The notes: generated from the letters alone by a model not told the origin. A stretch of DNA of 64,000 nt from an uncultured Anaerolineaceae bacterium (GCA_927443345.1 CAKMKJ010000005.1:1-64000), one strand, 5' to 3'. Counted from the stretch's first letter, positions 24,094 to 33,336 are shown. A program made the numbers and translations.

Positions 24094-24987
24094 ATGATTA
24101 ATCCGCATCCAGGACTACCAGAATTACAGTATGTAAAACCCGCAACCCTGCAAGAAGCCAGCAAATTTCTTGCTGACAATGCAGGCGTGGCAAAACCCTA
24201 TTCAGGCGGCACAGACAGTTTCGTCCGACTTCGAGATGGGATATTAAAACTTGATTACCTTGTAGACATTAAAGGATTGGAAGGCACCAAAGAGCTGTCT
24301 TTTGATCCCCAAAAAGGGTTGACTATAGGTGCCGCAATTACCATGAATCAGGTGGCAAGGCATCCTGATGTGCTCAAACATTACCCCAATCTGGCTGAAG
24401 CAGCCGAGTCTGTGGCTAGTTATCAATTGCGAAATCGCGCCACCATTATCGGTAATATCTGCAATGCCTCACCAGCCGGAGATACCATCGGAACCTGCAT
24501 GATCCTTGATGGTGTGCTCAAAGTGCATGGCGTGGATGGCGTTCGAGCAGTTTCTCTCAGTAGTTTCTTCCTGGCTCCAGGACGCACCGTTTTAAAACCT
24601 GGTGACGTCGTGGTCGCCGTTCAATTACCCATTCCTCCCAAAGGGTTGGTGGGTACCTATAAAAAGCTTGGCCGCAACCGTATTGGTGACCTTTCAATCG
24701 TGGCTGTCGCCGTTTTAGGTTACCCAACCCCAGAAAGTGCTTCAGGTTACCGGTTCCGAATAGCGCTCGCCTCCGTTGCTCCTGTGCCATTTGAATCATT
24801 CAAGGCAGAAGGGGTCCTTTCAGGAAACAAGATTACCGCTGAACTGATTGATGAGGCAGCAGGGGCAACCATGGATTCTGTGACCCCCATTGATGATGTG
24901 CGCGGTTCTGCTCGTTATCGCAAACAAATGGTGAAGAACCTGACTCGTGAAGCGCTCACAGAAGTCTGGACGAAACTCAGCAAATAG
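24094..24987 (+). CDS. Molybdenum hydroxylase FAD-binding subunit (xanthine dehydrogenase family, medium subunit)
   Basis: A 297-residue flavoprotein subunit. The block KPYSGGTDSFVRLRDG near residues 33-48 matches the FAD-binding AGGTD motif, and NRATIIGNICNASPAGDT near 115-132 is the second FAD-contact motif (TIGGN-like), followed by the CO-dehydrogenase-flavoprotein C-terminal region. It passes electrons from the iron-sulfur subunit to NAD+ or another acceptor. It is the first gene of a medium-small-large order (24094, 25024, 25537) in one direction with short gaps, so the three form a complete enzyme. Substrate not determined by this subunit. Confidence 0.93.
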   Translation: MINPHPGLPELQYVKPATLQEASKFLADNAGVAKPYSGGTDSFVRLRDGILKLDYLVDIKGLEGTKELSFDPQKGLTIGAAITMNQVARHPDVLKHYPNLAEAAESVASYQLRNRATIIGNICNASPAGDTIGTCMILDGVLKVHGVDGVRAVSLSSFFLAPGRTVLKPGDVVVAVQLPIPPKGLVGTYKKLGRNRIGDLSIVAVAVLGYPTPESASGYRFRIALASVAPVPFESFKAEGVLSGNKITAELIDEAAGATMDSVTPIDDVRGSARYRKQMVKNLTREALTEVWTKLSK

Positions 24988-25023
24988 CCTTTATGGTTAT
25001 TTGATCCTGTTCAGGAGGTAATT

Positions 25024-25485
25024 ATGACTTTGAAAACGATCACCCTCACCGTCAACGACTTGGTTGAAACGGTGGATGTTCCCCAAAATATGACCCTGCT
25101 CCAAATGATCCGCGAGAAATTATCACTGACTGGCACCAAAAATGGTTGTGCAGCCGGTGAATGCGGAGCATGTACGGTATTGATGAACGGTGAACCAGTA
25201 AACAGTTGCATGGTTCTTGCTGCTGAATGTGAAGGCGCCAATATCGTCACTGTAGAAGGGTTAGCCAAGGCTGGCAAGTTGTCTACATTACAAGACACCA
25301 TCATAGAAGCCGGTGGTGTTCAGTGTGGATTCTGCACCCCAGGGATGTTGATTTCTGCTACCGCCTTGCTCAAACGCAACCCCAATCCTACAGACTCTGA
25401 GATCAGATCAGCCATTGTGGGCAACCTGTGCCGCTGCACTGGTTATGTGCGCATCGTGGATGCCATCAAGATGGCGGCCAAATAG
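25024..25485 (+). CDS. Molybdenum hydroxylase [2Fe-2S] subunit (small subunit)
   Basis: A 153-residue protein with two [2Fe-2S] clusters. The ferredoxin-like N-terminal domain has NGCAAGECGACTVLMNG plus a later C, and the helical C-terminal domain has QCGFCTPGM and NLCRCTGY, giving the eight cysteines expected. The length equals that of CoxS/XdhC/HcrC-type subunits. The ATG follows a strong AGGAGGTAATT site. It links the molybdenum site in the next gene product to the FAD in the previous one. Confidence 0.95.
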   Translation: MTLKTITLTVNDLVETVDVPQNMTLLQMIREKLSLTGTKNGCAAGECGACTVLMNGEPVNSCMVLAAECEGANIVTVEGLAKAGKLSTLQDTIIEAGGVQCGFCTPGMLISATALLKRNPNPTDSEIRSAIVGNLCRCTGYVRIVDAIKMAAK

Positions 25486-25536
25486 GCCCTAAAGCGATCA
25501 GTATCAGGATAGGCGAATTCATCCAAGGAGCCAAAT

Positions 25537-27894
25537 ATGGCAAACGCAAAATCAAAAGAACAAGTTGTTAACCCCATCGGCGCAAGTTTTACGCGTAATG
25601 ATGTTTACGAAAAAGTTACCGGCAGCGCAGTGTATGCAGATGATATTCAATTTGGCAACAAATTGCTATATGCACGTGCCAAACGAAGTCCATACCCGCA
25701 TGCCTTGATCAAGAAGATTGACATTAGCAAAGCTGAAGCCCTGCCCGGTGTAAAAGTTGTCGTCACCGGAAAAGACTTCCCCAATCGTATCGGTTTGTAT
25801 CTTCAAGACAAAACCATTTTCGCAACCGACCGTGTGCGTTTCATTGGTGAGCCGGTGGCTGCAGTAGCCGCCATCAGCGAAGAAGTCGCCATGAAAGCAG
25901 TTGAATTAATCGAAGTTGAATATGAAGAACTTGAAGCGGTATTCGATGCTGAATTTGGTGCTTCAGACAAAGCACCCTTAATTCACCCTGATCTTGATAA
26001 ATATGTTTGCCCCAACTTTATCTTCCCCAAAGCTGGCACCAACATTGCCAACCATTTCAAGATCCGCAAAGGCGATGTAAGCTCCGCCTGGGATAAATGT
26101 GCCTATGTTGTCGAACGCTCATTCAAAATTCCTCATATTCAGCATGTACCCATCGAAACCCACATTGCCATCGCCCAAATGGACGAAAAAGGCAAAGTAA
26201 CCGTGTGGGCTTCTTCACAATCACCATTCGCCCAACGCAACTTGATTGCCCATGCCCTGCACATCTCACAGAGCGACCTGCGCGTGATTGCCCCGTTGGT
26301 GGGCGGCGGTTTTGGTTCCAAAGCCGGCGTCACCATGGAAGCCATCCCCGTGGCTCTGGCTACCAAATGCAAAGGCTGGCCGGTAAAATTTCTTTTGACA
26401 CGTGAAGAAGAGTTCTATACCAACTTCGTGCGTCAGGGTCTCACCATCCATGTGAAAGTCGGCTGCGATAAAGAAGGCAACCTGCTCGCCCTCAAAAACA
26501 TGATGTATTGGGATGGCGGCGCTTCAACTGAATATGGCACCAATGTCACCCGCGCCGGCGGCTATTCAAGCTCCGGCCCTTATGACATTCCCAACGTTGA
26601 AACGGATAGCATCTGTGTCTATACCAACCACCCCATAGGCGGTGCTTACCGCGGATTCGGCATGTCCGAACTACACACTGGTCTGGATCAGGCCATCGAT
26701 GAACTGGCTGAAAAAGCTGGCGTAGACAAAGTAACCTTCCTTAAGAAAAATGGCGTCGCTGAAGGCGATGTTCTGGTCACCGGCATGATCATGCACAAAA
26801 ACGGCATCCAGGAATGCATTGATAACGTTGCCAAATCATTAAAAATGAATGAAAAAGAAAAACCCTCTTCACCCGATCGTCTGCGTGGCAAAGGTATTGC
26901 CGCCATGTGGAAAGCCCCCGCCATGCCCCCCAATCCCGGTTCAAGCGCCTGGGTTGAGATGTCTGAAGATGGAAACGTAACCGTCGGTCTTGGCGGACAG
27001 GAAATCGGACAGGGAACCTTCACTGTCATGGCTCAGATGGCCGCTGCCGCTCTTGGTGTGCCTTATGAAAAGGTGCGCATTGCCGGCCCGGTGGATACCC
27101 AATACAGCCCTTACGAATGGCAAACCGTTGCCAGCCGCCTCACCTGGAGCATGGGCAACGCCGTGGTTCTGGCAGCCAAAGACGCCAGACGACAGATTCT
27201 TGAGACTGTTGCCGAAGCCTGGAAAGAAAGCACTGATGACCTGGATATCATCAACGGTGTGGTCGTCTCATATAAGAGCGAACGAGAAACCTCGCTAGAG
27301 AATATCGTCATCTATGGTATGCCCAAAGAAAACAACGAAGGCTGGACAGGCGGTCCGATTGTTGGACGCGGTTCATTCATGCCCAAGTATGTCACCAACC
27401 TTGATGCAGAAACCGGTCAGGGGCCGCGCGCAGTCGTGCATTACACTGTTGGCTGCGAAGGTCTTGATATCGAAATCGACAAGAACACCGGCACGATCTA
27501 TGTGCTCAAGGGCGCTGCTTCATTCGATGTTGGCAAGGCCATCAACCCGGCGCTGGTAAAAGCACAGGTTGAAGGCGGTTTTGCCCAGGGTCTAAGCTCG
27601 GCCATGTTTGAAGAGATCAAGCTGGTTAAGGGTGTGATGACCAACCCAAGCTTTGTAGATTACCGCATCGCCACCGCGCCTGATATGGATTTCCCGCTTG
27701 ATACCCCATTCGTAGAAGTACCTCAAGATGACGGTCCGTGGGGAGCACGCGGTGTGGGTGAACACCCCATGGTGCCCACCATCGCCGCGCTTGGAAACGC
27801 GATCTACGACGCTACAGGCATCCGCCTGACAAACCCGCCCTACTCGGCAGAAAAGATTTATCTGGCCATGTTAGATAAAGGATTAGTCAAGTAA
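25537..27894 (+). CDS. Molybdenum hydroxylase molybdopterin-binding subunit (xanthine dehydrogenase family, large subunit)
   Basis: A 785-residue catalytic subunit. Cofactor-contact motifs are VGGGFGSK near residue 255, GGAYRGFGMSE near 367 and GGQEIGQGTFT near 485; the catalytic glutamate lies in GARGVGEHPMVP near 735. The AYRGFG form separates it from form-I CO dehydrogenases, which carry AYRCSFR, so it hydroxylates an N-heterocycle, purine, aldehyde or aromatic acyl-CoA. The ATG follows AAGGAGCC. The gene ends the three-gene operon at a strong terminator. Immediate neighbours do not settle the substrate: a Na+-pumping decarboxylase and a cyclase-family hydrolase follow, suggesting ring hydroxylation followed by ring opening and decarboxylation. 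Confidence 0.93.
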   Translation: MANAKSKEQVVNPIGASFTRNDVYEKVTGSAVYADDIQFGNKLLYARAKRSPYPHALIKKIDISKAEALPGVKVVVTGKDFPNRIGLYLQDKTIFATDRVRFIGEPVAAVAAISEEVAMKAVELIEVEYEELEAVFDAEFGASDKAPLIHPDLDKYVCPNFIFPKAGTNIANHFKIRKGDVSSAWDKCAYVVERSFKIPHIQHVPIETHIAIAQMDEKGKVTVWASSQSPFAQRNLIAHALHISQSDLRVIAPLVGGGFGSKAGVTMEAIPVALATKCKGWPVKFLLTREEEFYTNFVRQGLTIHVKVGCDKEGNLLALKNMMYWDGGASTEYGTNVTRAGGYSSSGPYDIPNVETDSICVYTNHPIGGAYRGFGMSELHTGLDQAIDELAEKAGVDKVTFLKKNGVAEGDVLVTGMIMHKNGIQECIDNVAKSLKMNEKEKPSSPDRLRGKGIAAMWKAPAMPPNPGSSAWVEMSEDGNVTVGLGGQEIGQGTFTVMAQMAAAALGVPYEKVRIAGPVDTQYSPYEWQTVASRLTWSMGNAVVLAAKDARRQILETVAEAWKESTDDLDIINGVVVSYKSERETSLENIVIYGMPKENNEGWTGGPIVGRGSFMPKYVTNLDAETGQGPRAVVHYTVGCEGLDIEIDKNTGTIYVLKGAASFDVGKAINPALVKAQVEGGFAQGLSSAMFEEIKLVKGVMTNPSFVDYRIATAPDMDFPLDTPFVEVPQDDGPWGARGVGEHPMVPTIAALGNAIYDATGIRLTNPPYSAEKIYLAMLDKGLVK

Positions 27895-27905
27895 ACAGCA
27901 TTGAG

Positions 27906-27933
27906 AACCGTGCCGGAAGCATCCGGCACGGTT
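27906..27933 (+). terminator. Terminator after molybdenum hydroxylase operon
   Basis: AACCGTGCCGGA pairs with TCCGGCACGGTT over a four-base loop and is followed by TTTTC. It lies 11 bases after the large-subunit stop, so the decarboxylase genes downstream need their own promoter. Confidence 0.95.
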
Positions 27934-28105
27934 TTTTCTTTGCGCCATGATTGAATATAATTAGACATACTGTTCATACAAAAAATCAGTTATTTTTCAT
28001 GACAATCAACCATGCAGTATGCTATATGTATCACTTGAAATGTCAGACATCCAGCCGTACATTAATAATCAGAACAAACATGAATATAAATCCACGGAGG
28101 TAGTA

Positions 28106-29683
28106 ATGGCTCAAAACAAACCTGAATCAGAGAGTGGTCACGAAGTTTTCAATACCAAGCTAAAAGGGCTTCGTAACCAATCTAAATTAGGTGGTGGGGA
28201 AAAAAGGATCGAAGCGCAGCACGGCAAAGGCAAGATGACAGCCCGTGAACGCATCGATGCCCTGATGGATGAAGGCAGTTTTCAAGAGATCAATGGGTTA
28301 ATGACCAGCCGCCATACCGACTTTGGCCTCGACAAAGACAAAGTGCCCGGTGACGGCATCGTGGCAGGGTTCGGCAAGATTAATGGCCGACGTGTCTGTG
28401 TTTATGCCCAGGATTTCACCATCATGGGTGGTTCATTCGGCGAAGTGGCCGGACAAAAAGTTTGCCGCATCATGGATCTCGCCATGGATGCAGGGGTTCC
28501 GGTCATTGGTCTCAATGATGGCGGCGGTGCCCGCATTCAAGAAGGCATCTTCAGCCTTTACGCGTATGGTGAAGTTTTCTATCGCAATACCCTGGCTTCA
28601 GGTGTTGTTCCCCAGATTTCTGTCATCCTGGGACCCTGCGCCGGTGGAGCTGTTTACTCTCCTGCTTTAACTGACTTCATCGTGATGACCAAAGGCATCA
28701 GCAATATGTTCATCACTGGCCCTGAAGTCATCAAGACCGTTACCCACGAAGAAGTGGATACAGAAACGCTTGGCGGCGCCATGGCACATGCAGCCACCAG
28801 TGGTGTTGCCCATTTTGCTGTCGAAAATGAAAAAGAAGCTTTACAGACAGTCCGTGATTTATTAGATTATCTTCCTGCAAACAACAAAGAATCAGCCCCC
28901 ATGGCCGAAATTACTGACGATCCCTGGCGCATGGATAAGGATTTGGATACCCTGGTACCTTCCAATCCCTCCGAAGGCTACGACATGAAGGAAATCATTA
29001 CCCGCGTCTGCGACCAGGGTTCCTTTATGGAAATCATGAGCAATTTTGCACAGAACAGCATCATCGGTTTTGCCCGCCTGCACGGTCAATCTGTGGGTAT
29101 CGTTGCCCAACAACCGCTCTTCATGGCTGGCGCTATTGATATCGATGCGGCTGACAAGATGGCTCGTTTTGTGCGCTTCTGCGATGCTTTCAATGTGCCC
29201 ATCGTGACCTTCTCTGATTCACCCGGTTTCTTGCCCGGTGTTTCACAAGAGCACAACGGCATTATCCGTCACGGTGCCAAAATCGTCTACGCATTCTCCG
29301 AAGCCTCGGTTCCAAAACTCACTGTGGTCACCCGCAAGGGCTATGGCGGTGCTTACATCGTCATGAGCAGCAAGCACATTCATTCTGATATGGTGTTTGC
29401 CTGGCCTGGTGCTGAAATCGCCGTGATGGGTGCTGAAGGTGCAGTTGCCATTCTTTATCGCAAAGAAATTGCCGAAAAAGCTGACCCCGCTGAGGCACGC
29501 AAACAACTTGTTGCTGAGTTCCGTGAAAAATTCTCCAATCCTTACATTGCTGCCGGTGCCGGTTTTGTCGATGATGTGATCTTCCCGCATGAGACCCGCC
29601 CGCGCTTGATTGCAGCCCTTGAACTCTTAAGAGACAAACAAACCCAGATGCCAGCCAAGAAACACGGCTGCATGCCTCTCTAG
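28106..29683 (+). CDS. Biotin-dependent acyl-CoA carboxyltransferase, decarboxylase alpha subunit (MmdA-like)
   Basis: A 525-residue carboxyltransferase of the propionyl/methylmalonyl-CoA type. The ATG at 28106 follows CACGGAGG; the ORF-track start lies 29 codons upstream without support. Family blocks are GKMTARERIDAL near residue 45, GGGARIQEG near 138, GPCAGGAVYSPALTDF near 177, and the C-terminal FSDSPGFLPGVSQEHNGIIRHGAK and RKGYGGAYIVMSSK. It moves the carboxyl group from an acyl-CoA to biotin on the small carrier encoded two genes later. Gamma, carrier and beta subunits follow directly, so this is a membrane-bound Na+-pumping decarboxylase, not an ATP-driven carboxylase. Methylmalonyl-, malonyl- or glutaconyl-CoA are possible substrates. 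Confidence 0.93.
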   Translation: MAQNKPESESGHEVFNTKLKGLRNQSKLGGGEKRIEAQHGKGKMTARERIDALMDEGSFQEINGLMTSRHTDFGLDKDKVPGDGIVAGFGKINGRRVCVYAQDFTIMGGSFGEVAGQKVCRIMDLAMDAGVPVIGLNDGGGARIQEGIFSLYAYGEVFYRNTLASGVVPQISVILGPCAGGAVYSPALTDFIVMTKGISNMFITGPEVIKTVTHEEVDTETLGGAMAHAATSGVAHFAVENEKEALQTVRDLLDYLPANNKESAPMAEITDDPWRMDKDLDTLVPSNPSEGYDMKEIITRVCDQGSFMEIMSNFAQNSIIGFARLHGQSVGIVAQQPLFMAGAIDIDAADKMARFVRFCDAFNVPIVTFSDSPGFLPGVSQEHNGIIRHGAKIVYAFSEASVPKLTVVTRKGYGGAYIVMSSKHIHSDMVFAWPGAEIAVMGAEGAVAILYRKEIAEKADPAEARKQLVAEFREKFSNPYIAAGAGFVDDVIFPHETRPRLIAALELLRDKQTQMPAKKHGCMPL

Positions 29684-29710
29684 ACCTGATCCAATTAGGA
29701 GAAATTTCAA

Positions 29711-30022
29711 ATGGATAATAGTTTTCAATCAGGTCTAATGGTTAGCGTAATCGGATTGCTAGTCACTTTTTCATCTCTGGGCATTTTTATCGGTTTGATC
29801 GTGCTTCTTCAGAAGCTTTTCCCACCCAAAAAAGATGCCAAACTATCCGTGGTTGAACACCCCGTTGCTCAAATCACAGAAGTTACCAACGAAAGTGATA
29901 ATTCCGATGAGGCTCTGGTTGCCGTGCTTGCTGCTGCAGCATACTTGCGCTCTCGACGATCCGGCCAATTGGGATCTGCATTAATGGCTGGACCCGGTCC
30001 ATATCGAACATCTCGAAATTAA
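29711..30022 (+). CDS. Sodium-pump decarboxylase gamma subunit (OadG-like)
   Basis: A 103-residue protein with one N-terminal membrane segment (about 8-36, VSVIGLLVTFSSLGIFIGLIVLLQK), then a polar linker and a C-terminal AAAAYLRSRRSG segment, the pattern of OadG/MmdD subunits that hold the decarboxylase complex at the membrane. Sequence conservation in this subunit is always low, so the call leans on topology and on its place between the carboxyltransferase and biotin-carrier genes. The gap to the previous stop is 27 bases with AGGAG in it. Confidence 0.85.
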   Translation: MDNSFQSGLMVSVIGLLVTFSSLGIFIGLIVLLQKLFPPKKDAKLSVVEHPVAQITEVTNESDNSDEALVAVLAAAAYLRSRRSGQLGSALMAGPGPYRTSRN

Positions 30023-30045
30023 CCTGCACTACAGGAGTCTGAATA

Positions 30046-30495
30046 ATGAGCAAAAAACTTCAAATTTCACTTAATGGCAAATCTTATGACGTTGAGGTCA
30101 ACGATATTTCTGGAACCACAATGAATTTGAGCGTCAATGGCAAGGCATACGATGTTGAGATCGAAGACTCTGGCGCTCCCATGCCCCAAACTTCTGGTCA
30201 AAATATTCAACCGGCTGTCAAAGTCGCTGCACCCAAAGCTTCACAAACAGCAGCCCCGGCAGTAGTGATTGCCGCAGCCTCAAATGATGTGATCATTTCA
30301 CCCATGCCGGGTGTGATCATGGATATTGCCGTAAAACCAGGCGACAAAGTGGAAGTCAAACAACCCATTTGTGCACTGGAAGCCATGAAAATGAAAAACA
30401 TCATCCGCTCAAACCGCGAAGGTGTAGTGGCCAGCGTTGAAGTATCCGAAGGACAACGTGTGCCTTACGGTGCTGTAATCATCCGGTTCGCCTGA
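30046..30495 (+). CDS. Biotin carboxyl carrier subunit
   Basis: A 149-residue biotinyl protein. The biotinylation site is LEAMKMKN with Lys115, followed by the usual GxxV and V-EGQRVPYGAVI segments. An Ala/Pro-rich linker (about 50-78) tethers the carrier domain. The first 40 residues hold two similar hairpins (ISLNGKSYDVEVND and LSVNGKAYDVEIED), which looks like a small internal duplication. It shuttles the carboxyl group from the carboxyltransferase to the membrane beta subunit. The ATG has CAGGAG upstream and the stop is seven bases before the next gene. Confidence 0.95.
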   Translation: MSKKLQISLNGKSYDVEVNDISGTTMNLSVNGKAYDVEIEDSGAPMPQTSGQNIQPAVKVAAPKASQTAAPAVVIAAASNDVIISPMPGVIMDIAVKPGDKVEVKQPICALEAMKMKNIIRSNREGVVASVEVSEGQRVPYGAVIIRFA

Positions 30496-30502
30496 GGCTG
30501 AT

Positions 30503-31627
30503 ATGGAATTTTCAAAATTACTGATCCTGTTAGACGCCTTCAAAATGCTGCAATGGCAAAACATTCTCATGATTGTCATTGGTGGTGTGTTGATCATGCT
30601 GGCTATCAAGAAAGAATATGAACCATCACTTTTGCTGCCCATTGGGTTTGGAGCCATTCTCTGCAACCTGCCCCTCACCGGCGCTACTGAAGCTGGCGGC
30701 TGGTTAAAAACCCTTTATGAAGCGGGTATTGCCACCGAGTTGTTCCCGCTCTTCGTTTTCATAGCGATTGGCGCCATGACGGATTTCGGTCCGCTGCTGG
30801 AGAACCCCAAAATGGCCTTGCTGGGCGCTGCCGGTCAATTTGGCATCTTCACCACCCTGCTGCTGGCACAGGCACTCGGATTCACGCTCAATGAAGCCGC
30901 TTCTATTGGCATCATCGGTGCAATTGACGGCCCGACTGCCATCTATGTGTCATCAAAATTAGCACCCCATCTGCTGGGCCCGATCACAGTATGTGCCTAC
31001 AGCTACATGTCACTGGTTCCCATCATTCAACCCCCGGTTATGAGACTGCTGACGACTCATGCAGAAAAAACCACACGCATGCCCTACTCAGTCAAAGAAG
31101 TTTCCAAGACAGTCAGAATTCTCTTCCCGATCTGTGTAACTGTGGTGGTTTCTTTAATCGCCCCCAAGGCATCACCTTTGATCGCATCATTGATGTTTGG
31201 CAATCTGATCCGCGAGAGTGGTGTTGTTGAACGTTTGAATGACTCTGCACAAAACGAATTGGCTAATCTGACCACACTCTTCCTCGGCTTGGTCATCGGC
31301 TCAACCATGGAAGGTGTTGCTTTCATCAAATCAACGACATTGTTGATCCTTGGCATGGGTCTGCTCGCCTTTGTGTTGGATACTTTCGGCGGCGTCATGT
31401 TGGGCAAATTGATGTATGTTCTGTCAGGCAAGAAATTTAATCCATTGATCGGCGCAGCCGGCATCAGCGCCTTCCCGATGTCTGCACGCATTGTGCAAAA
31501 ATTCGGGCAGGAATATGATTCTGAAAACCATCTGCTCATGCACGCCATGGGTGCAAATGCTGCAGGTCAATTAGGAAGCGTGATCGCCGGCGGTGTTGTG
31601 CTGGCAGTAATCGCTGGTGTTATGTAG
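30503..31627 (+). CDS. Na+-translocating decarboxylase beta subunit (MmdB/OadB/GcdB)
   Basis: A 374-residue polytopic protein, the normal size for the family. It begins with a hydrophobic IVIGGVLIMLAIKKEYEPSLLLPIGFGAI block, carries the GAIDGPTAIYVSSKLAP region near residues 138-155 and ends in MHAMGANAAGQLGSVIAGGV, where the conserved N and S of the sodium path lie. It decarboxylates carboxybiotin with a proton and exports two sodium ions, turning decarboxylation energy into a Na+ gradient. With the three preceding genes the pump is complete, which implies a Na+-coupled energy economy in this organism. Confidence 0.95.
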   Translation: MEFSKLLILLDAFKMLQWQNILMIVIGGVLIMLAIKKEYEPSLLLPIGFGAILCNLPLTGATEAGGWLKTLYEAGIATELFPLFVFIAIGAMTDFGPLLENPKMALLGAAGQFGIFTTLLLAQALGFTLNEAASIGIIGAIDGPTAIYVSSKLAPHLLGPITVCAYSYMSLVPIIQPPVMRLLTTHAEKTTRMPYSVKEVSKTVRILFPICVTVVVSLIAPKASPLIASLMFGNLIRESGVVERLNDSAQNELANLTTLFLGLVIGSTMEGVAFIKSTTLLILGMGLLAFVLDTFGGVMLGKLMYVLSGKKFNPLIGAAGISAFPMSARIVQKFGQEYDSENHLLMHAMGANAAGQLGSVIAGGVVLAVIAGVM

Positions 31628-31690
31628 GTTCTTCCATCTGGAGGATTCTCCAGGTGTTATAGAATGTCGGATAAATCAAAAGGAGAAAAA

Positions 31691-32572
31691 ATGAAACTTC
31701 TTGACCTTACCATCCCGTTAGGAATTGGAACACCGGCTTGGCCGACCTATGAACCTTTACAAGTAAAATATTTCAAGCGCTTGGCACCTAATGGAGCAAA
31801 CGGACAGATTTTGACCCACTCTAATCACTTGGGCACCCATCTGGATGGAGAAATTCATTTCTACACCCCGGGTCGTGATATGGCACAACTGCCCCTCGAT
31901 TACCTGGTACACGATGCCGCCGTGGTTGACTTAAGCGATGTCTGCGGTGATTATGATGTGTACACCAGTAAAATGATCACTGACCGCGTGGAAGTCAAAG
32001 AAGGCGACATTCTGGTCATCCACACCGGCTACCATCACTTTGGCTGGGATCAGCCCACCGCTGATGAGATACGCTACATGGTCAAACACCCTGGCCCCGA
32101 TCAAGAATTTGCCGATTGGGCCAAGAAGATGAAACTGCGCTGGATCGCTGTTGACTGCGGTTCTGCAGATCATCCCATGAACACCATCCTGCGCACGTGG
32201 ATGCCTCGCCAGGCCAAACAGGCTGATTACGTCTTTAAGAAGAAGTTTGGCAAAACACTTGAAGAATACTTCACTGATGAAAAATATCAATTAATGCACA
32301 TCGATCTCTTCCCACAACAAATCATCCACGCTGAATGCTTCGGCGGCATGATTGACCTGGTTTTGAACCGCCGCCTACAGGTTGGTTTCTTCCCCTGGCG
32401 TTTTGTTGATGGTGAAGCCTCCATCGGCCGCGCCGTGGCATTCCTAGATGACAAGGATTATGACGAAGTAATGAAAAAAGCCGAAGGCATGCCCAAAACC
32501 AAATTTGGTGATGTTTATAATCTCAAGCATGTCGAAAGCCTCAATAAATTGACCAATGCCAATATGGCATAG
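31691..32572 (+). CDS. Cyclase family metal-dependent hydrolase (kynurenine-formamidase-like)
   Basis: A 293-residue protein with the cyclase-family metal motif in SNHLGTHLDGEIHF (HxGTHxDxxxH) near residues 44-57 and a second conserved block TGYHHFGW near residue 115. Family members hydrolyse amides or lactam-type rings such as N-formylkynurenine, isatin or cyclic imides with Mn or Zn. The ATG at 31691 follows AGGAG; the ORF-track start is nine codons earlier without a better site. It is somewhat longer than typical members (about 210-260) with an insert at residues 125-200 including HPGPDQEFADWAKKM. It follows the decarboxylase by 63 bases, so both probably act in one pathway, perhaps in ring opening. 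Confidence 0.88.
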   Translation: MKLLDLTIPLGIGTPAWPTYEPLQVKYFKRLAPNGANGQILTHSNHLGTHLDGEIHFYTPGRDMAQLPLDYLVHDAAVVDLSDVCGDYDVYTSKMITDRVEVKEGDILVIHTGYHHFGWDQPTADEIRYMVKHPGPDQEFADWAKKMKLRWIAVDCGSADHPMNTILRTWMPRQAKQADYVFKKKFGKTLEEYFTDEKYQLMHIDLFPQQIIHAECFGGMIDLVLNRRLQVGFFPWRFVDGEASIGRAVAFLDDKDYDEVMKKAEGMPKTKFGDVYNLKHVESLNKLTNANMA

Positions 32573-32607
32573 TTAATAAAAATAATTATCCGTAATAAGG
32601 AGACAAA

Positions 32608-33336
32608 ATGAAATTCGATCTACCAGAACAGGTATCACAAGAAAAGATTGAAATTGACGTCCGTGAAATTGAGGCCATGCTGCAAGGTCCTGCCATGAAG
32701 CTGCCTCCCTTTGGTGACGCCACGGTTAAACTCAAAGACGGCCGCACCCTATATATTCGAGAAGCCCGCCGCGATGAAGCACCCAAAATGATGGAATACA
32801 TGGAACGAATCATGAAAGTCGATCACGACTTCTATGATATCGTTGGCGCACGCGTCTATTCTGAAATCCTTGGATGGTACCGCCACCGTCTCAAAGACCC
32901 CTATACCCTGGTGGGTTTGATTGACGGCGTTTGGGCTGGTTTCGCCAATGGCCGTGTGATGAACGAGAAAGTTAACATCAGCCTGCATACCGTTGCTCTC
33001 GATCGCGGCGGACGCATTGGCGCAGTCATGTATTACGCCAAAGCTTACTACGCTTTCGAAATGATCAAGAACACCGAATGGTGGGCGACTTACGAATCAT
33101 ACAATGGTTGGAGCCGCTGGGGTCTCGGTATGGCTCAGCCTTCTTACCCCTGGCCAGAAGTGCAGCATGAACTTGGCGGCGCCCGTGTTTACTACGTCAC
33201 CAAGTCCTACTGGGATCAACTGATCAAAGATTACGTCAAACAGATGGCCGGCGGCGCTGAGTTAGATTTCAATGTGCCCGATTCCGTCCGTAAAGCCAAC
33301 GAGAACTTCACCGTTCCCGAAGGTGTCAACGTCTAG
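32608..33336 (+). CDS. Uncharacterised protein with GNAT-like N-acyltransferase features
   Basis: A 242-residue protein I cannot assign to a known function. Residues 45-75 (LKDGRTLYIREARRDEAPKMMEYMERIM) read like the first strand and helix of a GNAT acetyltransferase, and TLVGLIDGVWAGFANGRV like the next strands. The usual acetyl-CoA loop (Q/RxxGxG/A) is replaced by DRGGRIGAVMYYAKAYYAFEMI, so activity may differ. A Trp/Tyr-rich stretch (EWWATYESYNGWSRWG) follows. It starts 35 bases after the cyclase gene with TAAGGAG upstream and ends at a strong terminator, so it is the last gene of the decarboxylase/cyclase unit. Confidence 0.55.
   Translation: MKFDLPEQVSQEKIEIDVREIEAMLQGPAMKLPPFGDATVKLKDGRTLYIREARRDEAPKMMEYMERIMKVDHDFYDIVGARVYSEILGWYRHRLKDPYTLVGLIDGVWAGFANGRVMNEKVNISLHTVALDRGGRIGAVMYYAKAYYAFEMIKNTEWWATYESYNGWSRWGLGMAQPSYPWPEVQHELGGARVYYVTKSYWDQLIKDYVKQMAGGAELDFNVPDSVRKANENFTVPEGVNV

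Noticed and set aside
26097-26405. 102-codon overlapping ORF inside the molybdenum subunit gene
   Set aside because: It is an alternative-frame shadow of a strongly conserved coding region.
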